DNA of 64,000 nt from Methylomonas fluvii (lineage in GTDB: Bacteria > Pseudomonadota > Gammaproteobacteria > Methylococcales > Methylomonadaceae), in the NCBI RefSeq assembly GCF_014850975.1, contig NZ_JACXST010000003.1:496001-560000 (forward strand). Reading direction: 5' to 3'. How positions within the stretch are numbered: the first letter of the stretch is position 1; the number at the start of each line of letters is the position of its first letter. Position numbers and translations under genes: made by a program. Below, piece by piece: positions 8,435-14,858 of this stretch. Below the pieces are notes generated by a model. That model worked only from the letters and a program-made list of their open reading frames with translations. It ran no database searches and had not been told where the DNA came from.

Positions 8435-9562
8435 ATGTTTTTCGATTGGCTGTCCTGCTATCAAGATTTCGACTTTGATCTACCTATCATCGCGAACGAT
8501 GGTTATATCTATATCGATTTTGTTACAGGTGACACTAAACAAGCTAGGCAAAATCGGATTAATCACGAGGGCAGTTTCTCAACCTCGATACAGGTCCAGG
8601 TTAAAGGCCGTCGAATTTACGTATCAGGCAACCCCAGCCGATTCAACCGCCTAGATAACGTGTTTGGCTTTTCAACGATTGAACAGTGCGTGGCCGTTTA
8701 TAACGGCATCTTGGAAGGCTTCGGCCTTCCTCTTTTTACACCTTGCACCTTTCAAGGCTTTAGAGAAACCGTTACATGTGACGGAAAACAAAGATTGGTT
8801 CCTTGGGCTAATGGCCTGGTTATCACTGAGCTTCATTGCACCACGAACATATCAGTAGGGAAGGGCTGCACTGATGCTTACCTCAAAGCAATTGCCATGT
8901 TGCCTTATAGAAACTCGGTTCCCCGTCTGCATACCAACGGCAAAACAACCGACTGGTTAAGCAAACAAGGCAACGCTCGCGACTTATATGCGAAGGTTTA
9001 CGAGAAAGCCAACGAACTCAGCCTTAAAACTCTGCCCCTTTTTAAAAAACGCTACGGCGAACGCTCCGACGAATTTCAATACATGCAATCCCTTGTCAAT
9101 TACTGCGAAGAGGTCGGCATGGTGAGATTCGAGCAAAAATTTCGGGGGTCATTCCTCCGTAAAAACAACCTCCATTTTTGGGGGCTATCCGACTTTGAGA
9201 CCCTGCAACGGTTACACGAAGATTTCTTGAACATAGATGAAAAATTAAAGGTGTCGGCCATGAACTTACAAACACTTACCGAAACGCTTCTGAGTGAAGG
9301 CATATGCAAAAGCACTCAATCTGCAAACTCAACCGCTCTTTATGCCATCAACTGGATGAACGGCCAAAAGTACAGCGCAGACAATCGCCAAGCCCAAATG
9401 CACCGCGCCCGGCTTCGTAAGATCGGCATCGACATTCTAAAGCCTTGCAACCTAACAGTATTCAGCCCGGTGATAGTTAAGGAAGTCATCGAGATTGAGA
9501 AAAGATCAGTAACGCCGCCGTCGTTTTACAGGCATCCAAACCATTTGCGGCTTGCCGCTTGA
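8435..9562 (+). CDS. Phage replication initiation protein (gene II/X family)
   Basis: 375 residues. This is the nicking protein that would start rolling-circle replication of the phage genome by cutting at the plus-strand origin. The sequence fits the phage/plasmid replication protein II/X family: an N-terminal region with strand-rich IQVQVKGRRIYVSGNPSRF, a central TELHCTTNI stretch, YAKVYEKANEL with tyrosines, MVRFEQKF, and a helical C-terminal domain of the phage X type (YAINWMNGQ...RLRKIGIDIL). GGGATGG precedes the ATG. Its place just before the ssDNA-binding protein matches gene II followed by gene V in Ff phages. Confidence 0.82.
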   Translation: MFFDWLSCYQDFDFDLPIIANDGYIYIDFVTGDTKQARQNRINHEGSFSTSIQVQVKGRRIYVSGNPSRFNRLDNVFGFSTIEQCVAVYNGILEGFGLPLFTPCTFQGFRETVTCDGKQRLVPWANGLVITELHCTTNISVGKGCTDAYLKAIAMLPYRNSVPRLHTNGKTTDWLSKQGNARDLYAKVYEKANELSLKTLPLFKKRYGERSDEFQYMQSLVNYCEEVGMVRFEQKFRGSFLRKNNLHFWGLSDFETLQRLHEDFLNIDEKLKVSAMNLQTLTETLLSEGICKSTQSANSTALYAINWMNGQKYSADNRQAQMHRARLRKIGIDILKPCNLTVFSPVIVKEVIEIEKRSVTPPSFYRHPNHLRLAA

Positions 9563-9587
9563 TCTAAACCCCGTTGAGGAAAAAACC

Positions 9588-9917
9588 ATGTACATCGTTA
9601 TCGAAAATGAAGAGATCGTAAAAGACCAGATCACAAGCCGCAAAAATGGCGTTGTGTACTTCACCGCTGAGCAAAATGCCCTGATGTTTACTGAGGGTAG
9701 CCAATATCCGCACCATTTCAAAATCCGCTTGGCTTTTGATGATGTGCAAGCCAAGCGCGACCAAGTAGGCCCGATAGCCAAAGGCAAATACACCTTGGCC
9801 GATTCTGCCTACTCAATCAGCCGTTTCGGCGAAATATCGTTACAAGTTACGGCAAAGAACCTCAAGCCGGTTTCACCATCCGCGTCTGTCGCCATCCCCA
9901 GCCGGACTGCGGCGTAA
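9588..9917 (+). CDS. Single-stranded DNA-binding protein (pV-like)
   Basis: 109 residues starting MYIVIENEEIVKDQ. It probably coats the phage single strand before export, as pV does in Ff phages. An internal RKNGVVYFTAEQNALMF and a C-terminal YSISRFGEISLQVTAKNLKP give a small beta-barrel pattern. The identity rests on size, pattern and position between rep and the tiny coat genes. Start 9588 follows GAGGAAAAAACC; an ATG 36 bases upstream inside rep is less likely. Its stop overlaps the next start (TAATG). Confidence 0.7.
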   Translation: MYIVIENEEIVKDQITSRKNGVVYFTAEQNALMFTEGSQYPHHFKIRLAFDDVQAKRDQVGPIAKGKYTLADSAYSISRFGEISLQVTAKNLKPVSPSASVAIPSRTAA

Positions 9918-10054
9918 TGGCTGAAACGCTTAAAGGCTGGGTAAACCTGCCTACCTCCGGCGTTATCGGCGATGCCAGCCTGGAATACATCCTTGCGGTT
10001 GGGATCGTCGTCATAGTGTTCGCACTAGGTTTCCAAGCAGGTCAGCAAAGATGA
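9917..10054 (+). CDS. Small phage protein with one membrane helix (pVII-like)
   Basis: 45 residues, too short for most gene callers: MAETLKGWVNLPTSGVIGD then a hydrophobic helix LEYILAVGIVVIVFALGF. Its ATG overlaps the previous stop (TAATG) and its TGA overlaps the next start (ATGA), so it is translationally coupled on both sides. Position and shape match the small minor coat proteins (pVII/pIX) that start virion assembly in Ff phages. The identity is by synteny, not sequence similarity. Confidence 0.65.
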   Translation: MAETLKGWVNLPTSGVIGDASLEYILAVGIVVIVFALGFQAGQQR

Positions 10055-10161
10055 GCTCGGGTGCTTGGTTTGCTGGCTTCTTGGTCCTGGTGTGGCTTTT
10101 CGGATATGCCATTGGGCATGTCTTTTTAAACCTTCGGCGTTTTGTCGATAAATGTAAATAG
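10051..10161 (+). CDS. Tiny phage protein with one membrane helix (pIX-like)
   Basis: 36 residues (MSSGAWFAGFLVLVWLFGYA...) with an N-terminal hydrophobic helix and a basic tail LRRFVDKCK. It overlaps the preceding gene by ATGA and ends 7 bases before the major coat gene, as pIX does before pVIII. The basic C-terminus would suit contact with packaged DNA. Assigned by position and size only. Confidence 0.6.
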   Translation: MSSGAWFAGFLVLVWLFGYAIGHVFLNLRRFVDKCK

Positions 10162-10168
10162 GTGACTT

Positions 10169-10393
10169 ATGTCTAAAAAAATTGCAATTGCAACAACTGG
10201 TGCGGCTACTGCCGTTGCTTCCGTTTCTCAAGCCGCTGCTTTGGCTGCGACTGACTTCGGTTCTATTCAAGCTGACGTTATCGGCACTATTGGCGTAGCC
10301 GCTGCTATCGGTGTCGCCATCATGGTCGTCGGTCTTGGCTGGGATGTTGGTCTGGGCTTGGTTCGCAAATACGTTAAACGCGGCACGAAATAA
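10169..10393 (+). CDS. Major coat protein precursor (pVIII-like)
   Basis: 74 residues. A signal peptide (MSKKIAIATTGAATAVASVS) probably ends near AALA, leaving a mature protein of about 48 residues: a short N-terminal part, one long hydrophobic helix (TIGVAAAIGVAIMVVGLGW) and a basic C-terminus RKYVKRGTK. This is the standard shape of a filamentous phage major coat protein, with the basic end facing the DNA. AGGTGA before the ATG is a good ribosome binding site. A strong hairpin follows directly. Confidence 0.85.
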   Translation: MSKKIAIATTGAATAVASVSQAAALAATDFGSIQADVIGTIGVAAAIGVAIMVVGLGWDVGLGLVRKYVKRGTK

Positions 10394-10402
10394 TCCACCC
10401 TG

Positions 10403-10435
10403 AAAGGTGCGGCGGGCGCAGCCCGTCGCGCCTTT
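10403..10435 (+). terminator. Terminator after the major coat gene
   Basis: A 15-bp stem (AAAGGTGCGGCGGGC with GCCCGTCGCGCCTTT, two G-U pairs) with a 3-base loop, followed by TTTATCTCTC. It lies 10 bases after the coat gene stop, where Ff phages have their central terminator separating highly expressed gene VIII from gene III. It would give the coat gene much more mRNA than the minor coat and assembly genes. Confidence 0.8.
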
Positions 10436-10463
10436 ATCTCTCATTACTTCCCGGCGTAACGTC

Positions 10464-11855
10464 ATGCAAAAAAAGTCTATTTTTTACACCTTCGCCGCAA
10501 TCGTCCTCATGCTTGCTTACCACGAACCGCGCGCGGTGACGATGGGAGCTAGTAATCCCACATTTACCCGGCTTTTGTATAAAGGGCATCCGTCAATGCC
10601 TACCACCCCGAATACATCCATTGTTAATTCCGCTCTAAGTGCAGGCGCTACATATACGCTTAGTGCTGCCTCTAGTTTCAAGGGTGCTTTTACGCCGGTT
10701 AATGTCGGTATGACGCTTGGTACAACCCTTATAGCCTATGGCATGATGACTGCCTTAAATGAACTACGGGTTCAGGCTGGCGTCAACGTGCCTCAATACA
10801 CGCCTCCTGAATCATCTGTTTCACCTACTGGCACACCTACCTACCAAGATAGCTACAACTGGTCGTCTAGTAATATTTGCGGTAATCGTGGTGCTTACAC
10901 GACAGCAACAGGGACGACTGCTGCTGTTTGTTCTGAGATCAACACAAAAATAGCCTGGTGTTACTCTGTAAATGGTTGGGGTTCTTATACGGGTACTTTA
11001 ACAGCTACTTCACAGGGTCAATGTGGTGGCTCAGGCTCTTACACCTTAAATTATAAAGGAACTGCGCCTTCTGCTGCTTGCCCTGCCGGTTACAATTTTG
11101 TTTCTGGTTCTTGTGTTTTACAGACTGTTGATTCCGTGCCTTATCCGTCAGACGGAAAGCCTTCATGGAACATTAAATTCGGCGGTGATGGTAATCCTGT
11201 GTTTGTGCCTGATCCGCGCGATCCGGATGTTGCTACCGATCCCCCGGTTCTTGAGCAAGTGGGCCAGGACCAATACGGCAATCCCGTTTCAGAACGCGTT
11301 ACGCCTAACAAAAATGGCGGTATTACGATTCGCCGCGAAACCCAGTCAGAACACCCGACAACACATCAGCCGATTGTACAAGCCGATACCATTGCTACGG
11401 ATTCATTCGGTACGGTTGTTCAATCAACGTCTACTGTGTATGACAATTCGCAGGTGACGAACGTTTCCAATAACATCGATACTTCGATGCTGGCTCAAGA
11501 GGCTACATTGCAGCAAATCAACGACAAGCTTGGTGAAGCTACTGAGCCTGATCTAACTAACATCGATCAACCCGTTACAGATGCCAGAGCCGCTTTCGTT
11601 GCTGGCATTTCCGGCTCACAAACCACGCTGGACAGCAACCCGGCGGCTAGCGTTAGCCCGGTTGCCTATTGGACCTATGCTAGCGGTTCATGCTATCCCC
11701 TTGAATGGGACGCTGGCCGTTTCGGCAAAGTCTCGCTGTCCAATTTCTGCTCGATTTACGATACCTATATCAAGCCCCTTGAAATATGGGTGCTTGGTGT
11801 TTTTGGAATGCTTCACGCCTGGCAAATCTGGCGCACAACTGTGAGTGTTATCTAA
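10464..11855 (+). CDS. Minor coat / host attachment protein (pIII-like, TspB-related)
   Basis: 463 residues from ATG 10464 (MQKKSIFYTFAAIVLMLAYH), chosen because it gives an N-terminal signal sequence; an ATG 19 codons upstream would bury it. The middle is rich in Gly, Ser and Thr with paired cysteines (NICGNRG, VCSEIN, WCYSV, QCGGSG, CPAGYNFVSGSCV). A Pro/Asp-rich linker follows, then a C-terminal region with WDAGRFG...LSNFCSIYD, and a membrane anchor (WVLGVFGMLHAWQIW). This layout fits the adsorption protein of inoviruses and the TspB-like proteins of Neisseria and related phages. The receptor is unknown. Confidence 0.75.
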   Translation: MQKKSIFYTFAAIVLMLAYHEPRAVTMGASNPTFTRLLYKGHPSMPTTPNTSIVNSALSAGATYTLSAASSFKGAFTPVNVGMTLGTTLIAYGMMTALNELRVQAGVNVPQYTPPESSVSPTGTPTYQDSYNWSSSNICGNRGAYTTATGTTAAVCSEINTKIAWCYSVNGWGSYTGTLTATSQGQCGGSGSYTLNYKGTAPSAACPAGYNFVSGSCVLQTVDSVPYPSDGKPSWNIKFGGDGNPVFVPDPRDPDVATDPPVLEQVGQDQYGNPVSERVTPNKNGGITIRRETQSEHPTTHQPIVQADTIATDSFGTVVQSTSTVYDNSQVTNVSNNIDTSMLAQEATLQQINDKLGEATEPDLTNIDQPVTDARAAFVAGISGSQTTLDSNPAASVSPVAYWTYASGSCYPLEWDAGRFGKVSLSNFCSIYDTYIKPLEIWVLGVFGMLHAWQIWRTTVSVI

Positions 11856-12253
11856 TGCCTATTCTCGGTTTGTTATTCGGTTTTATCGGTTCAATCCTTA
11901 CTCGCGTATTCGCGTTCATTGCCACGAAATATGGTTTTCAGGCCGCTATCACGGCGGCATTTATTACCGTTTGGATCGCGCTTATAGCTTCTTTCACAGC
12001 AGCGGCTAGCACCTGTCTCAGCGTGTCTGGCACTTGCGGCGGAATTGCTGTTAATTGGTCCATTCTCCCGGATCTCATAAAGTTTGGCCTAGGCCTGGTC
12101 CCGGTCGAAGCCATCACTATTATTGCCTGCTTGGTTTCCCTTTACGCCGCTGGCTGGTGTGCCCAGGTTTTGGGCAATTTGTTACGGCTCAAATCCGCGA
12201 TGGGTGCGCCTGGCCTTGCCGATTCTCGGTATTGGATTGGCGGCAATCATTAA
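11855..12253 (+). CDS. Phage membrane protein (pVI-like)
   Basis: 132 residues, very hydrophobic, with about three membrane helices (LLFGFIGSILTRVFAFI, FITVWIALIASFTA, VEAITIIACLVSLYAAGW). Its ATG overlaps the pIII-like stop as TAATG. Size, topology and place between the attachment protein and Zot match pVI, the minor coat protein that pairs with pIII at the virion end; the sequence resembles the DUF5455-type pVI proteins. Confidence 0.72.
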   Translation: MPILGLLFGFIGSILTRVFAFIATKYGFQAAITAAFITVWIALIASFTAAASTCLSVSGTCGGIAVNWSILPDLIKFGLGLVPVEAITIIACLVSLYAAGWCAQVLGNLLRLKSAMGAPGLADSRYWIGGNH

Positions 12254-12271
12254 ACGTAACGGGTAACGAAA

Positions 12272-13252
12272 ATGGATATAACAGACTATTCAGCCGGCAA
12301 CTTGTTCATTACGGGCGAACTCGGCTCCGGTAAAACCATGTATGCCGTGAAACTGATTCGGGAATACCTCGCTGCTGGTCGTCCAGTGGCAACTAATCTG
12401 GATTTGTTCTTGGAAAACATGATGCCTGAAAAGAGTAGGGCGGTTGTCACCCGGATGCCTGATAAGCCTGTCCGCGCTCATTTTGACCAGCTCGGCGATG
12501 CTTATCCTGTCTTTGAAGGCTACGACGAACAAAAGTTTGGCCTGATCGTTCTTGATGAGTGCTTGACCTGGCTTAACTCTCGATCTTGGCAAGACAAAGA
12601 AAGGGCGGGCGTGTTGGATTGGTTCCTTCATGCCAGAAAGCATGGTTGGAACGTGGCATTCCTGATGCAGTCAGCTGATTATTGCGACCCGCAGCTTCGC
12701 GAAACGCTTCTCACGTACCATGTTAGCTGCCGCAAAATGGGTAAGTATCGCGTTCCGTTCGTCGGCAAGGCGTTTGGCTTGCGGATGCCAAAGGGAACAC
12801 TCGCCACCGTTACCGCTGGTTATGGTACTAACTCAATTAGTCATGACCGCGAACTGTATCGTGGCTCTGACCTGTACGCCGCTTATCATACCGGCCAGGT
12901 GTTCCAATCCGGCATGGAACTCATCGACGGCAATTTCTACGACATGCGCTCACCTTACACCATGCTTTCGGCCTGGCACGTGAAAGGCCGCTACGCTGAA
13001 CCAGAACAGCAGCCAGACAAAAAGCCGTTACAAGTAACGCTTATTGATATTGGCAACTGGCTAAGCTGGGAAGTTTTCCGGCCTCTGGCTTTTCTGCTGC
13101 TTGCGCCTTTCTTTCCCCGTGAAGTCCTCGAGGCCATTCACACCACTCGCCGCAAGTTTCGCGAATCGGAACAAGAAAGGGCGGCTTTAGCCGCCGAATT
13201 AGTCGCGAAGCGACCTAAACAAGCCTTTGAAATCCTTCACATAAAATCGTAA
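12272..13252 (+). CDS. Phage assembly ATPase (pI / Zot domain)
   Basis: 326 residues. The zonula occludens toxin domain protein drives phage extrusion through the inner membrane. Walker A is GELGSGKT (15-22) and Walker B LIVLDE (91-96). A hydrophobic stretch near residue 270 (VFRPLAFLLLAPFF) is the probable membrane segment, and the C-terminus is charged. Like CTX phage it has no adjacent secretin gene, so the phage probably leaves through a host secretin (inference). Confidence 0.9.
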   Translation: MDITDYSAGNLFITGELGSGKTMYAVKLIREYLAAGRPVATNLDLFLENMMPEKSRAVVTRMPDKPVRAHFDQLGDAYPVFEGYDEQKFGLIVLDECLTWLNSRSWQDKERAGVLDWFLHARKHGWNVAFLMQSADYCDPQLRETLLTYHVSCRKMGKYRVPFVGKAFGLRMPKGTLATVTAGYGTNSISHDRELYRGSDLYAAYHTGQVFQSGMELIDGNFYDMRSPYTMLSAWHVKGRYAEPEQQPDKKPLQVTLIDIGNWLSWEVFRPLAFLLLAPFFPREVLEAIHTTRRKFRESEQERAALAAELVAKRPKQAFEILHIKS

Positions 13253-13269
13253 CAAGTAACGAAAAAAAC

Positions 13270-13298
13270 TTGACTTATTTAACGTAACAAGTGACAAT
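13270..13298 (+). promoter_or_regulatory. Possible promoter before the RepB-like gene
   Basis: TTGACT at 13270-13275 and GACAAT at 13293-13298 with 17-base spacing. The spacer contains GTAACAAGTGAC, one of several GTAACAAGTAAC-like repeats here (also 13250-13260), which could be operator half-sites. AAGGGGG then precedes ATG 13325. Confidence 0.35.
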
Positions 13299-13324
13299 AA
13301 AGCAACTTTTGAAAAGGGGGCTTT

Positions 13325-13687
13325 ATGAAAGACCAAACCGATACCCAAACCACCGAACTTTTCCCCGTAGCCGAACCAAAACGCCGTGGCCGTCCGGCCA
13401 CCGGCAAAGCCAAAACCGCCGCCCAACGCCAAGCCGACTACCGAAACCGTAAAACGTGGCGGGGTGGTACTGACAACTGCGGCCATCACCACTTAGACAC
13501 CTGGATAGAATCTTCGGCTATGTTCGCCTTAGACCGCTTGGCGGCTTTGGATGGCATCAAGCGCGGTGAGGTGCTGAAAAAGCTTTTGCTGCAAGCCGAC
13601 GATAAAATCCAGGCCGCTCTTGGTATAGGTTCTGACGACTGGCAACGTTATTGGGACAAAACCCTTCAAAAACACGGCGCGGAGTAG
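13325..13687 (+). CDS. Phage DNA-binding protein, plasmid RepB-regulator-like
   Basis: 120 residues. The N-terminal half is basic with an AT-hook-like RRGRPATGK, then AAQRQADYRNRK as in small replication regulators of plasmids and filamentous phages. The C-terminal half (ALDRLAALDGIKRGEVLKKLLLQADDKI) looks like a ribbon-helix-helix or helical dimerisation part. It probably binds DNA to control rep or the nearby origin region; this is inference. AAGGGGG precedes the ATG. It is the last rightward gene before the non-coding phage region. Confidence 0.65.
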   Translation: MKDQTDTQTTELFPVAEPKRRGRPATGKAKTAAQRQADYRNRKTWRGGTDNCGHHHLDTWIESSAMFALDRLAALDGIKRGEVLKKLLLQADDKIQAALGIGSDDWQRYWDKTLQKHGAE

Positions 13688-14201
13688 GGCGCCCCACCAT
13701 GCCCAATCACCGGCCATGCTTCCGCGTCTATCCGCCCCGAAGGGAAAGCGGATAGACACCACCTGCCACTGTCCCGCCCACAATCCACCCACCCAACCAG
13801 ACCGAGGCTTTGCTCCACCGGACGGGCTTTGACGTTCCGCTTGATAGCGTTGTTGCACCGGTCCTGCTGTTGACCGGCAGAAGCGCCGCCGCTAACTTAC
13901 CCACGCAGCGGGAGACCCCAGCCGGCGCGAAGCACCGCGCTAGCAGCGCGGGTGAAGAACTAAACCCTGATCGTAGACAAGAGCGCGGAAAGATTCACGC
14001 GGTTCGCACGCTTTTCGCGGACCGTGGGGAGCTTTGCGGGCGGGCTTTGGGCTAACACGCCCCGCCGGGAGGCTCCCCCGGAAGGGTCGCCGAAGGCATC
14101 ATCAATCAGGTGAGTGGCCCGCGCGACCGATGTTCACGCGGTGGGCTTTCAGCGGCTTGCGCCTGCTCGGTGACGCGAGGTCGCGCGCGTGGGCCGCTCT
14201 T
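13688..14201. other. Phage non-coding region, probable replication origin and packaging signal
   Basis: About 510 bases of GC-rich DNA with several inverted repeats and no convincing gene (short ORFs here have skewed composition and no ribosome binding sites). In Ff and CTX-like phages the intergenic region in this place holds the rolling-circle origin, complementary-strand origin and packaging hairpin. The clearest structures are 13726-13757 and 13858-13877 (CCGGTC and GACCGG around 8 bases). Confidence 0.55.
13726..13757. repeat. Perfect hairpin in the phage intergenic region
   Basis: A 10-bp perfect inverted repeat (GTCTATCCGC and GCGGATAGAC) with a 12-base loop. It could be the Rep nicking hairpin, the packaging signal, or a terminator for the RepB-like gene ending 38 bases upstream. 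Which role applies cannot be read from sequence. Confidence 0.6.
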
Positions 14202-14564
14202 TCAACCCCGAAGGGCCAAGCGAAGCGCGGAGCATAAACCGCGACCACCTGACAATGTTTCGATGTGTAGATTTAGCCGGTTAATCTCGGCTGACTGGTC
14301 CCGGCTGGCTAGGATTGAGCTGGGTTGCCATTGTTGTGACTTGTAACGCAAAACACCACGGGAAAATAGCCAACCATCCCATCCCGGCAAATTCACGTGC
14401 TTTCGATCCCATAACAGCAGATACCGCTCGGCCAGGTAGTGGCCGTCACGGTCAAACGACAGTACGTCATCAACCGTTACGCCTAACACCTCGGCTGCAC
14501 GTTCCACATTCAAACCGCAACGATTCCAGCGAACGTGATAAAAGCTGCTTTTTTTCTTAGCCAT
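14202..14564 (-). CDS. Phage regulatory-type protein (DUF3653-like)
   Basis: 120 residues starting MAKKKSSFYHVRWNRCGL. An HTH-like segment (VERAAEVLGVTVDDVLSFDRDG) is followed by LPGWDGWLFSRGVLRYKS and a helical stretch, similar to phage proteins of the DUF3653 type seen in filamentous phages of xanthomonads. AAGGAG lies 11 bases before ATG 14564. It points away from the right att site and against the structural genes, so a role in controlling lysogeny is plausible but unproven. The last 15 residues (GGRGLCSALRLALRG) may be read-through of the GC-rich region. Confidence 0.6.
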   Translation of the reverse strand: MAKKKSSFYHVRWNRCGLNVERAAEVLGVTVDDVLSFDRDGHYLAERYLLLWDRKHVNLPGWDGWLFSRGVLRYKSQQWQPSSILASRDQSAEINRLNLHIETLSGGRGLCSALRLALRG

Positions 14565-14625
14565 AAAATCGACTCCTTGACGTTAAAAGCCAGGCGCAGG
14601 CAAAAACCGCGCCCACGCCTTATAG

Positions 14626-14653
14626 AGTTCGCATAATGTATATTATGTTAAAT
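14626..14653 (+). repeat. dif: Chromosomal dif site / right attachment site
   Basis: XerC arm AGTTCGCATAA, centre TGTATA, XerD arm TTATGTTAAAT. The centre and XerD arm equal those of E. coli dif, and the XerC arm matches the gammaproteobacterial pattern. The site is therefore a complete dif for chromosome dimer resolution, regenerated on the right of the prophage. The phage contributes the XerC arm and the host the XerD arm, as after XerC-first integration. Confidence 0.92.
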
Positions 14654-14794
14654 ATTAGGGATAGCGAAAATACTTCCTGTCCGTCATCCAGGAACATTGT
14701 TACCGTTTTAGTGTTGTATCCGACCAATGCTACGATGCCAAATTCTATCGGCAAATCGCTATTTCTGAATTGCGTTAGCTTAAACTACACTAGT

Positions 14795-14809
14795 CTTGGA
14801 ATTTCCAAG
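14795..14809. promoter_or_regulatory. 15-bp perfect palindrome upstream of phosphoketolase
   Basis: CTTGGAATTTCCAAG, a 7-1-7 perfect inverted repeat ending 50 bases before the xfp start. Size and place fit an operator for a dimeric regulator. No regulator gene adjoins it. Confidence 0.45.
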
Positions 14810-14858
14810 CCGTTCTGGCAGCGCGGAAACACGTTTTGTTCAACTAAGGAGTTAGCGT

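Noticed and set aside
13810-14346. Three short rightward ORFs after the RepB-like gene
   Set aside because: GC-rich composition, no ribosome binding site and no domain; the region is better read as the phage intergenic region.
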